From positions 2,356,001-2,420,000 of the forward strand of contig NZ_CP114036.1 in NCBI RefSeq assembly GCF_026898115.1: a stretch of 64,000 bases of DNA, given 5' to 3'. Under the pieces are notes generated by a model. The model did not search any database. It was not told the DNA's origin and was given only the letters and a program-made list of their open reading frames with translations. The position numbers and the translations under genes are program-made. Positions within the stretch are counted from its first letter, which is position 1. Each line of letters starts with the position of its first letter. Origin of the DNA: Streptomyces sp. S465 (GTDB lineage: Bacteria > Actinomycetota > Actinomycetes > Streptomycetales > Streptomycetaceae). Positions 1 to 7,633 of this stretch are shown here, piece after piece.

Positions 1-518
1 TCGGCTACTTCGTGCTCACCCCGCTGCTGCTCCCCGACGACCGCGCGGTCCTGGTCAACCGGGGCTGGATCCCGGCCGGCACGGACCTCACCCGATTCCC
101 CGACGTGCCGGCCGCCCCCTCCGGCAAGGTCACCGTCACCGGCCGGCTGAAGGCCGACGAGACCACCGGCAACAGCGGCATCAAGGACAAGCAGGGGCTG
201 CCGCCGCGCCAGGTCTCGCTGATCAACAGCGAACAGCAGGCGAAGGTCCTGTCCCGGCCCGTCCTGGGCGGCTACATCGAGCTCACCTCGTCCTCCCCCA
301 AGGGCGGCGGCAAGCAGCCCCAGCCGGTCGCCGCGCCCAACCACAGCGACATCGGCCCGCACATGGCCTACGCCATCCAGTGGTGGCTGTTCTCCGCCGG
401 TGTGCCCATCGGCTGGGTGGTGCTGGCCCGCCGCGAGCGCCGGGACCGCGCCGAGGAGGCCGCGAAGGCCGCCGCGGCCACCCCCGAGAAGGTCCCGGCC
501 ACGGCCTCGGCGGACTAG
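1..518 (+). CDS. SURF1 family cytochrome oxidase assembly protein (5' truncated by window)
   Basis: The reading frame is open from base 3, so the start lies outside the window and 171 C-terminal residues are visible. The segment shows the SURF1 hallmarks: an extracytoplasmic stretch with VNRGWIP, the conserved HMAYAIQWW motif leading into the second membrane helix (about bases 364-430), and a basic, alanine-rich cytoplasmic tail. SURF1 proteins help assemble haem a-containing cytochrome c oxidase in the membrane. The low-complexity C-terminal tail (KAAAATPEKVPATASAD) is typical of actinobacterial members. The stop TAG is at 516-518, and the next gene starts 29 bases downstream on the same strand. 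Confidence 0.9.
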   Translation, partial: GYFVLTPLLLPDDRAVLVNRGWIPAGTDLTRFPDVPAAPSGKVTVTGRLKADETTGNSGIKDKQGLPPRQVSLINSEQQAKVLSRPVLGGYIELTSSSPKGGGKQPQPVAAPNHSDIGPHMAYAIQWWLFSAGVPIGWVVLARRERRDRAEEAAKAAAATPEKVPATASAD

Positions 519-547
519 CGTCCCGCTTCCCGGGAAGGCGTCCCGAC

Positions 548-2329
548 ATGGCTCAGCGCATCGACGACTACGCCCTCATCGGTGACCACCAGACGGCGGC
601 CCTGATCAGCCGCCATGGCTCGATCGACTGGCTGTGCCTGCCCCGCTTCGACTCACCGGCCTGCTTCGCCGCGCTCGTCGGCGACCACGACAACGGGCAC
701 TGGCGGCTCGCCCCCAAGGGCGCGGGCGACTGCACCCGCCGCCGCTACCTCGACGACTCCCTCGTCCTGGAGTCGGTCTGGGAGACCGGGACGGGCACGG
801 TCAAGGTCATCGACTTCATGCCGCAGCGCGACCGCGCCCCCGACGTCGTCCGCATCGTCGAGGGCGTCTCCGGCAGCGTCGAGATGCTCGGCGTCCTCCG
901 GCTGCGCTTCGACTACGGCCGGGTCATCCCCTGGATGCGCCGCACCGACGGCCACCGGATCGCGGTCGCCGGACCCGACTCCGTATGGCTGCGCTCGGAG
1001 CCCGAGGTCCGCACCTACGGCAAGGACTTCAGCACCCGCTCCGAGTTCACCGTCTCGGCCGGGGACCGGGTGGCCTTCGTGCTCACCTGGCACCCCTCCC
1101 ACGAGCCCCGCCCTCAGCTCGTCGACCCGTACGACTCCCTCCGCTCCAGCCTGGCGGACTGGCGCGACTGGGCCGCCCGCTGCCGCTACCAGGGCCCGTA
1201 CCGGGATGCCGTCATGCGCTCCCTGATCACCCTCAAGGCGCTCACCTACGCGCCGAGCGGCGGTATCGTCGCGGCCCCCACCACCTCGCTGCCCGAGGAG
1301 CTCGGCGGGGTCCGCAACTGGGACTACCGCTACTGCTGGCTGCGCGACTCCACCCTCACCCTGAACGCCCTGCTGCGCGCCGGCTACCAGGAGGAGGCCG
1401 CCGCCTGGCGCGACTGGCTGCTGCGGGCGATCGCCGGCGACCCGGCCGAGCTACAGATCATGTACGGCCTCGGGGGCGAGCGCCGCATCCACGAACACGA
1501 GCTCCCCTGGCTGGAGGGGTACGACCGCTCGGCACCCGTCCGGGTCGGCAACGGCGCGGTCGACCAGCGCCAGCTCGACGTCTACGGCGAGGTGCTCGAC
1601 ACCTTCCACCTGGCCCGCGCCGCGGGGCTGCCCGCCGAACCGCACGCCTGGAAGATCCAGACCGCGCTCATGGACTTCCTGGAGTCCGCCTGGCGCGACC
1701 CCGACGAGGGGCTGTGGGAGGTCCGCGGGCCTCGCCGTCACTTCGTCCACTCCAAGGTCATGGCCTGGGTCGCCGCCGACCGCGCCGTCCGCGCCCTCGA
1801 GGCCCACCCCGAGCTGAGCGGCGACGCGGACCGCTGGCGCGCCATGCGCGACGCCGTCCACCAGGAGGTCTGCGAAAAGGGCTACGACCCCGCGCGGTCC
1901 ACCTTCACCCAGTCCTACGGGTCCGCCGAGCTGGACGCCGCGACCCTGCTCATCCCCCGCGTCGGCTTCCTCCCCGCCACCGACCCCCGCGTCACCGGCA
2001 CCATCGACGCGATCCGCCGCGAACTCAGCGAGGACGGCCTGATCCGCCGCTACACCACCGACGGCGGTGTGGACGGCCTCCCCGGCTCCGAGGGCGCCTT
2101 CCTCGCCTGCTCCTTCTGGCTCGCCGACGCCCTCCAGCTGGCCGGCCGCCACAAGGACGCCCGGACGCTCTTCGAACGCCTCCTCACGTTCCGCAACGAC
2201 GTCGGACTCCTCGCCGAGGAGTACGACCCGGCGGCCGGCCGGCAGCTCGGCAACTTCCCCCAGGCGTTCAGCCACATCGGACTGGTGGGGACCGCCCTCA
2301 CCCTCGCGGAAGGGCCCAGGGCAGACTGA
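548..2329 (+). CDS. Glycoside hydrolase family 15 protein (glucoamylase/trehalase-like)
   Basis: A 593-residue protein beginning MAQRIDDYALIGD. The N-terminal 200 residues match the trehalase-like beta-sandwich domain (ISRHGSIDWLCLPRFDSPACFAALV), followed by an (alpha/alpha)6 barrel. GH15 signatures are the GGVRNWDYRYCWLRDS segment near residue 253, the YGLGGERRIHEHELPWLEGY region, and the late LLAEEYD glutamate region near residue 560 that carries the likely catalytic base. Family members hydrolyse alpha-1,4-glucans or trehalose, and the substrate cannot be decided here. No signal peptide is seen, so it should be cytoplasmic. I chose ATG 548 because upstream codons in this frame lie inside the SURF1 gene. 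The SDR gene starts 4 bases after the stop. Confidence 0.9.
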   Translation: MAQRIDDYALIGDHQTAALISRHGSIDWLCLPRFDSPACFAALVGDHDNGHWRLAPKGAGDCTRRRYLDDSLVLESVWETGTGTVKVIDFMPQRDRAPDVVRIVEGVSGSVEMLGVLRLRFDYGRVIPWMRRTDGHRIAVAGPDSVWLRSEPEVRTYGKDFSTRSEFTVSAGDRVAFVLTWHPSHEPRPQLVDPYDSLRSSLADWRDWAARCRYQGPYRDAVMRSLITLKALTYAPSGGIVAAPTTSLPEELGGVRNWDYRYCWLRDSTLTLNALLRAGYQEEAAAWRDWLLRAIAGDPAELQIMYGLGGERRIHEHELPWLEGYDRSAPVRVGNGAVDQRQLDVYGEVLDTFHLARAAGLPAEPHAWKIQTALMDFLESAWRDPDEGLWEVRGPRRHFVHSKVMAWVAADRAVRALEAHPELSGDADRWRAMRDAVHQEVCEKGYDPARSTFTQSYGSAELDAATLLIPRVGFLPATDPRVTGTIDAIRRELSEDGLIRRYTTDGGVDGLPGSEGAFLACSFWLADALQLAGRHKDARTLFERLLTFRNDVGLLAEEYDPAAGRQLGNFPQAFSHIGLVGTALTLAEGPRAD

Positions 2330-2333
2330 CCCC

Positions 2334-3089
2334 ATGGATCTTGGACTCAAAGACCGCGTGTACATCGTCACCGGGGCCACCCGCGGGCTCGGCCTCGCGA
2401 CCGCCCGTGAGCTGATCGCCGACGGCGCGAAGACCGTCATCACCGGCCGCGACGCCGACACGGCAGCCGCCGTCGCCGCCGACCTCGGCCCGAACGCCGT
2501 CGGCGTCGCCGCCGACAACGCCGACCCCGAGGCCGCGGCCCGTCTGATCGCCACCGCCCGCGAGCGCTTCGGCGGCTTCGACGGCATCCTCATCAGCGTC
2601 GGCGGCCCGCCGGCCGGGTTCACGGCCGACCTCACCGACGCCCAGTGGCAGAGCGCCTTCGACTCCGTCTTCCTCGGCGCCGTCCGCCTCGCCCGCACCG
2701 CCGCCGAGCAGCTCTCCTCCGGCGGCGTGATCGGCTTCGTCCTCTCCGGCTCCGTCCGCGAGCCGATCCCCGGCCTCACCATCTCCAACGGCCTGCGGCC
2801 GGGCCTCGCCGGTTTCGCGAAGTCCCTCTCCGTCGAGCTCGGCCCCCGCGGCATCCGCGTCCTGGGCCTCCTCCCGGGCCGCATCGCCACCGACCGCGTA
2901 CGCGAGCTCGACAGCCTCTCCGGCGACGCGGACGCGGCACAGGAGCGGGCCTCGGCGGCGATTCCGCTGCGGCGGTACGGGACACCGGAGGAGTTCGGCA
3001 AGTCCGCCGCGTTCCTCCTCTCCCCGGCCGCGTCGTACCTCACCGGCCTGATGCTCCCCGTGGACGGCGGCGCCCTCCACGGCATCTGA
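2334..3089 (+). CDS. SDR family oxidoreductase lacking the usual YxxxK pair
   Basis: A 251-residue Rossmann-fold protein. The nucleotide-binding motif TGATRGLG is at residues 12-19, NAG is replaced by an SVGGPP stretch, and the C-terminal LTGLMLPVDGG is typical of 3-oxoacyl-ACP reductase-like SDRs. The catalytic Tyr-xxx-Lys should lie just before LAGFAKSL, but the sequence there reads TISNGLRPG, aligning Ser and Arg with Tyr and Lys. Some FabG-like subfamilies share this change, so it is probably not decay, but a classical SDR mechanism is not assured. It is likely co-transcribed with the GH15 gene (4-base gap). The substrate is unknown. Confidence 0.85.
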   Translation: MDLGLKDRVYIVTGATRGLGLATARELIADGAKTVITGRDADTAAAVAADLGPNAVGVAADNADPEAAARLIATARERFGGFDGILISVGGPPAGFTADLTDAQWQSAFDSVFLGAVRLARTAAEQLSSGGVIGFVLSGSVREPIPGLTISNGLRPGLAGFAKSLSVELGPRGIRVLGLLPGRIATDRVRELDSLSGDADAAQERASAAIPLRRYGTPEEFGKSAAFLLSPAASYLTGLMLPVDGGALHGI

Positions 3090-3781
3090 GCGGCTCCACC
3101 CCGGCCGCATGGGCTCCCCCCAGCCCCGGTGCCGCCTGCGTCCCCGCCGGACCTCCGGATGCGGACCGTGGACGCCTCCGGCGACCGTCCCCCACCCCAC
3201 CCCTCCCCGAACCGAGGGGCTCCCCCCGGCCCCCGCTAGCGACGGCCGACGAGACGGGAGGGGACGGGGGCCGCACCCACCCCACCGGACGAAGCCGAGA
3301 CCGGGCATCGGAACCACCGGGGGCGGTCGCCGACGAGGCAGGAAGCGGCGGGGGCCGCGCCCATCCCACCGGACAAAGCCGGAACCGGTCACGCGTCCGG
3401 GACGAAGACGAGAACGAACGGGGCCGCACCCACCCCCCCAAACGCACCCGCCACCGGGCAGGTGTCCGGGGTCACCGGGGGGCGGCCGCCGACGAGACGA
3501 GAGGGGACGGGGCCGCACCCACCCCACCGGCGAACCCGGCACCAGGCAGGCACCCGGGACCACCGGGGCGCGACGCCAACGAAGACGAGAACGAACGGGG
3601 CCGCACCCACCCCACCGGCGAACCCGGCACCAGGCAGGCACCCGGGACCACCGGGGCGCGACGCCAACGAAGACGAGAACGGACGGGGCCGCACCCACCC
3701 CCCGGACGTATCCGCCACGGGGCAGGTGTCCGGGGTCACCGGGGGGCGGTCGCCGGCGAGACGGGAGGGGGCGGGGTCGGA
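3090..3781. repeat. Intergenic tandem repeat array (about 88-bp units)
   Basis: Non-coding block between convergent genes. Two copies of an 88-bp unit lie head to tail at 3509-3596 and 3597-3684 and differ at one base. They are flanked by two copies of a related 89-bp unit (about 3420-3508 and 3685-3773) sharing the core GGGGCCGCACCCACCCC and a GGCAGGTGTCCGGGGTCACC segment, giving an A-B-B-A layout. More degenerate copies extend left to about 3240. Open frames run through it on both strands, but their translations are low-complexity and repeat-driven. The near-identity of the B copies suggests recent duplication. Function unknown. Confidence 0.8.
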
Positions 3782-3887
3782 GGGGCGGGGTCCTGGACGC
3801 TTACGTGTATTTGTGGCGCCAATCTCCGGCCCACCCCACGTTCAACTGTCGTCGGCGCCGTAAATATACGGTCCAGGACCCCGCCCC
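3782..3887. repeat. Imperfect long inverted repeat (MITE-like or bidirectional hairpin)
   Basis: The arms GGGGCGGGGTCCTGGAC (3782-3798) and GTCCAGGACCCCGCCCC (3871-3887) are perfect 17-bp inverted repeats. Inside them a second pair, CGTGTATTTGTGGCGCC on the left and GGCGCCGTAAATATACG on the right, pairs at 14 of 17 positions. The interior is strikingly A/T-richer than its surroundings. It lies between the repeat array and the convergent AmaP-like gene, so it could act as a two-way terminator. The layered arms and odd composition also fit a small non-autonomous mobile element. No clear target duplication was found. Confidence 0.65.
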
Positions 3888-3972
3888 GGAGGCCCCGCAC
3901 CCGCACCCACCCACGCAACCGACCGCGCACCCCACGGCAACCCCGCCCCAGGGGCACCCCCGCCCCGCAGAG

Positions 3973-4527
3973 CTACCGCGCCCGCTCCGCCCCGTGCCGC
4001 GCCACCCGCACCCGCACCTCCGCCGGCAGCCGCTCCAGCCCCGCCGAGCCCCGCGCACGCTCCAGGACCTCCGCCCGCAGCCCGTCCAGCGTGAGCTTCG
4101 GCTCCGCGCCCGGCTCCAGCACCAGCCCCATCCGGGCCTCCGGTGTGGTCCGCCGGCCGCGCAGCAGCACATGGGCCCGCTCCACGCCGTCCAGCGACTC
4201 CGCGTCCGCCAGCAGCGCCGCCTCCAGGGCCCGCCCCCGCAGCAGCGCGCCCTCGCCATCGCCCGTCTCCACCAGCACCTCATGCAGCCGGCGTCGCCGC
4301 AGCTGTGCCAGGAACCAGCACAGCGCGAGCACGAACAGCACCGCCAGCGCCGCGATGACGGCCGGCCACCACCACCCGGCGTCCCGCCAGCGCGTCCGGT
4401 CCGCCCGGCTGAGCAGCACATCGTCCCGTCCGTCGAACGGCGGCCACCCGGCCAGGACCACCGCTCCCACCCCGGCCAGCACCAGACCCAGGACGCCCAG
4501 CAGCACCCGGTTGACGACGCTCAGCAT
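3973..4527 (-). CDS. AmaP-like alkaline shock response membrane anchor protein
   Basis: A 184-residue protein starting MLSVVNRVLLG. It has an N-terminal membrane helix (about residues 8-28), a short external segment, a second helix (WWWPAVIAALAVLFVLALCWFL), then a basic RRRR stretch and a cytoplasmic domain with alternating strands and helices (ARMGLVLEPGAEPKLTLDGL). This two-helix plus Asp23-like layout matches AmaP, which anchors Asp23 family proteins to the membrane in Gram-positive bacteria. ATG 4527 lies 7 bases after the stop of the DUF6286 gene, so it is the last gene of the envelope-stress operon. Confidence 0.8.
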   Translation of the reverse strand: MLSVVNRVLLGVLGLVLAGVGAVVLAGWPPFDGRDDVLLSRADRTRWRDAGWWWPAVIAALAVLFVLALCWFLAQLRRRRLHEVLVETGDGEGALLRGRALEAALLADAESLDGVERAHVLLRGRRTTPEARMGLVLEPGAEPKLTLDGLRAEVLERARGSAGLERLPAEVRVRVARHGAERAR

Positions 4528-4534
4528 GGCCCGC

Positions 4535-5290
4535 TCACCTCGTCTTCGACTTCGCCGACCGCCGGACATGGACGGACAGGGCGGGCCGCCGGGCCAGGCC
4601 CAGCTGCCGGATGCCCTCGTGGAGGGCGGCATCCAGATCCGCCCGCACCTCGTCGAGATCGCGGAAGTGGGCCAGCGCGCGGGCCCTGATCCGCCGACGG
4701 CCGACGTCGACGCGGGCCGACCGCACACCGGGCACCTCCATCGCCCGGTCCCGCAGCACCAGCCCCGCCGAGGCCCGGTCGATCCCCGCCCGAACGCCAT
4801 CCGCGCCCCCGGCGCCGGCCCCGGCCGCACCCCCAGCAGACGCCTCCGCACCCGCACCCGCACCCGCACCCGCACCCGCACCCGCACCCGCACCCGCACC
4901 CGCACCCGGCGAACGCATAGGGAGCACCCCGCGCATCCCCGGCGTCATCGCGAGGACCACCATCCACACCCCCAGCGCGGCCAGCAGCGCCGCCCCGCCC
5001 ATGACCCACACGTCGTCCAGCGGCCGCGAGGCGAGTTGCGCGGCGAGCCAATCCCGCCAGCGCATCGCAGACCAGCCCGAGCGCACGGCCGCCACGTCGT
5101 ACAGCAACAGCCCGGCGACGGCGGCTGTGACCAGGGCGACGATCCCGGCCGGTACCCGCCGCACGGACCAGAAGCGCCTCACCCGAACGGGCGGATCTCC
5201 GTACTCCGCGCCGGAGCCCGCCCCCGTCCGCTCCCCCGCGCCGTACGCCGACGCCGACGTGGACTGACGCATCTTCTGGTCCGCGTTCAT
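4535..5290 (-). CDS. DUF6286 family membrane protein
   Basis: A 251-residue protein. Start ATG 5290 overlaps the upstream Asp23 gene's TGA by 4 bases (ATGA), which decides it over an earlier in-frame ATG. Visible parts are a charged N terminus, a basic RRFWSVRRVPAG segment entering a first membrane helix (IVALVTAAVAGLLLYDVAAV), a second helix (WVMGGAALLAALGVWMVVLAMTPG), a low-complexity Ala-Gly tract, and a C-terminal alkaline-shock-like domain (ASAGLVLRDRAMEVPGVRSA). DUF6286 proteins sit in Asp23/AmaP loci of actinomycetes. Exact function unknown; probably an envelope scaffold. Confidence 0.8.
   Translation of the reverse strand: MNADQKMRQSTSASAYGAGERTGAGSGAEYGDPPVRVRRFWSVRRVPAGIVALVTAAVAGLLLYDVAAVRSGWSAMRWRDWLAAQLASRPLDDVWVMGGAALLAALGVWMVVLAMTPGMRGVLPMRSPGAGAGAGAGAGAGAGAGAGAEASAGGAAGAGAGGADGVRAGIDRASAGLVLRDRAMEVPGVRSARVDVGRRRIRARALAHFRDLDEVRADLDAALHEGIRQLGLARRPALSVHVRRSAKSKTR
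4848..4909. repeat. Hexanucleotide (GCACCC) microsatellite inside the DUF6286 gene
   Basis: About ten tandem copies of a 6-bp unit, read as alternating Ala-Gly on the minus strand, lie between the membrane segments and the C-terminal domain of the DUF6286 protein. A 6-bp period keeps the frame, so copy-number changes would lengthen or shorten a flexible linker without disrupting the gene. Confidence 0.9.
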
Positions 5291-5730
5291 CGCACCCTGT
5301 CCCTCCCCCGCCGCACCTTCTGCTCCGGGCGCTCCCACCGCGGCACATGCAGCCGTTCGACCGTCACGACGACCTCGGGCACCTCCATGCCCGTCAACTC
5401 GCCTACCCGTTCGATCACCCGGCGACGCACCGCACCGCAGTGCGCCCCGATGTCCGAGGGATAGCCGAGCTCGACAGCGACCCGGATCCGCGCGACACCC
5501 CCGCGCACCACCGCGACAGCGTTCGGCCGAGCGACGGCGGCGTCGGTAAGACCGTCAGCAAGGCCGTCAGCAAGACCGACATCCGCAGCGCCGACGGCAC
5601 CGGCAGCCCCCACGGCACCCACGGCACCCACGGCACCCACACGCAACGCCTCCCGCGCCGCCCGCGCGGCGATCTTCGCAACGACCCGATCCGCGATCCG
5701 CGTCGCACCCCGCTCACCCGGCTCGACCAC
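5287..5730 (-). CDS. Asp23/Gls24 family envelope stress response protein
   Basis: A 147-residue protein from GTG 5730. The N-terminal helix (TRIADRVVAKIAARAAREAL) and the C-terminal beta-rich half (AVVRGGVARIRVAVELGYP, then VIERVGELTGMEVPEVVVTVERLHV) match the Asp23 fold. Between them is a low-complexity stretch of repeated GAVGAVGAAGAVGAADVGLADG not expected in the family, read from imperfect short repeats at about 5545-5635. The stop overlaps the DUF6286 start. It is probably cytoplasmic and tethered to the membrane by the AmaP-like partner. Confidence 0.85.
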   Translation of the reverse strand: MVEPGERGATRIADRVVAKIAARAAREALRVGAVGAVGAVGAAGAVGAADVGLADGLADGLTDAAVARPNAVAVVRGGVARIRVAVELGYPSDIGAHCGAVRRRVIERVGELTGMEVPEVVVTVERLHVPRWERPEQKVRRGRDRVR

Positions 5731-5794
5731 AACGCGTCCTTACGGTCGTCACGGCCACCTCTGCCGTCATGATCCCTGTCGTCATGGTGTTCAT

Positions 5795-5986
5795 TCACCG
5801 CCGCCGTTCGTCACGGCCACGGGAACGGAAGAAGTCGCCCGGTTCCAGATCACCGTCCAGGAACCGGCCGACGATGAACCCGACGGCGCCCAGCGCCGCC
5901 ACCAGCAGAAAGGCCCCGAAACCACCGAAGTAACCGGCGAAAGCCAGCGCCATCCCCGCGATCATCCCGACCACGGCCATGCTCAT
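5795..5986 (-). CDS. Small membrane protein of the Asp23 operon
   Basis: A 63-residue protein starting MSMAVVGMIAGMALAFAGYFGG. It has two closely spaced hydrophobic helices joined by glycines and an acidic then basic tail. I chose ATG 5986 because AGGGGAG sits 6-7 bases upstream; an in-frame ATG eight codons earlier lacks such a site. Small two-helix proteins of this kind (compare DUF2273) commonly sit beside Asp23 genes and are thought to be membrane partners. Function inferred from position only. Confidence 0.75.
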   Translation of the reverse strand: MSMAVVGMIAGMALAFAGYFGGFGAFLLVAALGAVGFIVGRFLDGDLEPGDFFRSRGRDERRR

Positions 5987-6027
5987 CGTGTGCTCCCCTG
6001 CTGGAGCCAACCGGAACCGCCTCCGGA

Positions 6028-6558
6028 CTACTGAAGCCGCGGCTCCGGCGCTTCCTCTTCTTCGTCCGGCAACTTCACATCGCTGACCGCGATATTGACC
6101 TCGACCACCTCGAGGCCGGTCATCCGCTCGACCGCCGCGATCACGTTCTCCCGCACAGCCCGTGCGACATCGGAGATGGAGACCCCGTAGTCCACCACGA
6201 TCTCCAGGTCGAGGGCCGTCTGCACCTCCCCCACCTCCGCCTTCACCCCTCGGGTGACCGACCGGCCGCCGGGCACCCGGTCCCGTACGACCCCGAAGGT
6301 GCGCGCGAGACCGCCGCCCATCGCATGGACGCCGACCACATCCCGGGCCGCCATACCAGCGATCTTCTCGACGACGCCATCGGCGATGGTGGTACGCCCC
6401 CGCGAGGCGGGGTCGCCACCGCTCCGCCGGGTCCGGTCGGGGGTCCCGGGGGCGGTGCCGCCTCCGGCGCCACTCCCGGCACCCAGCGTCTTGGGTGTAC
6501 CGGCGGCGGGCTCCGTGGCGGGGTTCTCGGGTCGGTTCCGTGGTGCGGTCTCGGACAT
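6028..6558 (-). CDS. Asp23/Gls24 family envelope stress response protein
   Basis: A 176-residue protein. After a proline/glycine-rich disordered N terminus of about 60 residues comes a typical Asp23 domain: TTIADGVVEKIAGMAARDVVG, then TALDLEIVVDYGVSISDVARAV and VNIAVSDVKL. The N-terminal extension is longer than in Firmicutes relatives but usual for streptomycetes. ATG 6558 has GGAAGGAA about 9 bases upstream; a GTG one codon earlier is possible. It is the first gene of the minus-strand envelope-stress operon, whose promoter must lie in the 6559-6751 divergent region. Confidence 0.9.
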   Translation of the reverse strand: MSETAPRNRPENPATEPAAGTPKTLGAGSGAGGGTAPGTPDRTRRSGGDPASRGRTTIADGVVEKIAGMAARDVVGVHAMGGGLARTFGVVRDRVPGGRSVTRGVKAEVGEVQTALDLEIVVDYGVSISDVARAVRENVIAAVERMTGLEVVEVNIAVSDVKLPDEEEEAPEPRLQ

Positions 6559-6751
6559 CACCGATCGTTCCTTCCGAGGCGGAGAGCGGCTGAAGCGGTC
6601 AAATCAGCCAAAGCGACCGAAGTACGGTGTTTTCCACTCGCTCTACTTGCCAGCCTAAAGGCGCTTTCCCCGAACCGCTCCGGAGATGCGGCACTCGCGC
6701 GATCGATACGGCAGGCTGAGAGCAGGAGCACGTACGGCGCCAAGAGGTGAC

Positions 6752-7603
6752 ATGGTGGTCACGGACCGGCTCGCGCAGACCGTAAGGGAGCAGTTGCGGC
6801 TCGGCCGGCTGCTGCCCCTGGGTGGGCCGGAGGACGGCTCCTGGATCACCGAGCACGCGGCGAGCGAGGTGCTCGGGCGGGCCGCGCACGAGGTTACGGA
6901 CGCACGTCTGGAAGCGCTCCGGATCGGCCCTGCCGACCCCGACACCGCCTCCACACCGGCCGTTCCGCCCCCGCCGAGCGCGCTGCCGCCGGGCCCCCTG
7001 CGTATCGCGGCGGAGTGCGGCGCGACGCTGGAGGAAGCGCTTCCGGTGACGGCGGACCGGCTGCGCGAGGTACTGCTCGACGAGGCGGCGGACCGGCTGG
7101 GCCTCCTGGTGGAGGCAGTGGACGTACGGGTGACGAAGGTGCTGGAGGAACCCCAAACCCCACAACACCACCCCCAGGCGCCGGCGGAACCCCAAACCCC
7201 ACAACACCACCCGAAGGCGCCGACGGAACCCCAAACCCCACAACACCACCCGAAGGCGCCGACGGAACCCCAGCCCCCACAACACCACCCACCACAACCG
7301 CAACCCACACCACGGCCGACCACCGAGCGTCCCGAGCCCCCCGACCGCGCCACCTCCGTGCCCGACCCCGCCACCCGCGCCGCCGCCTCCGTGCCCGGCG
7401 TCGCCCGCCTCACGCCCGTGCTGGGCTCGTCCCGCGCCGTACGGATCGAGGGCGCGCACATCCGGATCGAGCTGGCCGTGGCGGCGGGCCACCGCGCCCT
7501 GGACGTGGCGAGGGCGGTGCGGACGGCGGTGGCCGAGGCGGTCCCGCCCCCGGAAGACCAGCCGACCACGGTGGCCGTCCTGGTCACCGCCGTGGACCCC
7601 TGA
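6752..7603 (+). CDS. Asp23-like companion protein with Pro/Gln/His repeat linker
   Basis: A 283-residue protein from ATG 6752, preceded by AAGAGGTGA. The N-terminal 60 residues look like a short sigma-factor or regulatory helical region (VREQLRLGRLLPLGG, WITEHAASEVLGRAA). A domain around 75-125 (LRIAAECGATLEEALPVTADRLREVL) and the C-terminal 60 residues (GVARLTPVLGSSRAVRIEGAHIRIELAVAAGHRALDVARAV) resemble the Asp23 beta-helix pattern. A repetitive linker separates them. It is divergent from the Asp23 operon and belongs to it by content. No firm family name can be given. Confidence 0.75.
   Translation: MVVTDRLAQTVREQLRLGRLLPLGGPEDGSWITEHAASEVLGRAAHEVTDARLEALRIGPADPDTASTPAVPPPPSALPPGPLRIAAECGATLEEALPVTADRLREVLLDEAADRLGLLVEAVDVRVTKVLEEPQTPQHHPQAPAEPQTPQHHPKAPTEPQTPQHHPKAPTEPQPPQHHPPQPQPTPRPTTERPEPPDRATSVPDPATRAAASVPGVARLTPVLGSSRAVRIEGAHIRIELAVAAGHRALDVARAVRTAVAEAVPPPEDQPTTVAVLVTAVDP
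7147..7300. repeat. 39-bp tandem repeat encoding a 13-residue unit
   Basis: Three full copies and a partial fourth encode EPQTPQHHPKAPT-type units in the middle of the Asp23-like gene. Copies two and three are identical at DNA level. The period preserves the frame, so linker length could vary between strains. Confidence 0.9.
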
Positions 7604-7633
7604 CCACCCGTGGACCCCCGACCACCCGCACGA

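Noticed and set aside
1451..3085. Minus-strand gene opposite GH15 and SDR
   Set aside because: Both plus-strand genes show intact family motifs; the antisense translation has none.
3240..3780. CRISPR array
   Set aside because: The repeats are about 88 bp, adjacent with no unique spacers, and no cas genes are present.
2645..5464. Long plus-strand open frame through the SDR, repeat block and envelope genes
   Set aside because: It crosses real genes in both directions, is dominated by Pro/Arg/Thr repeats, and shows no domain or ribosome-binding site.
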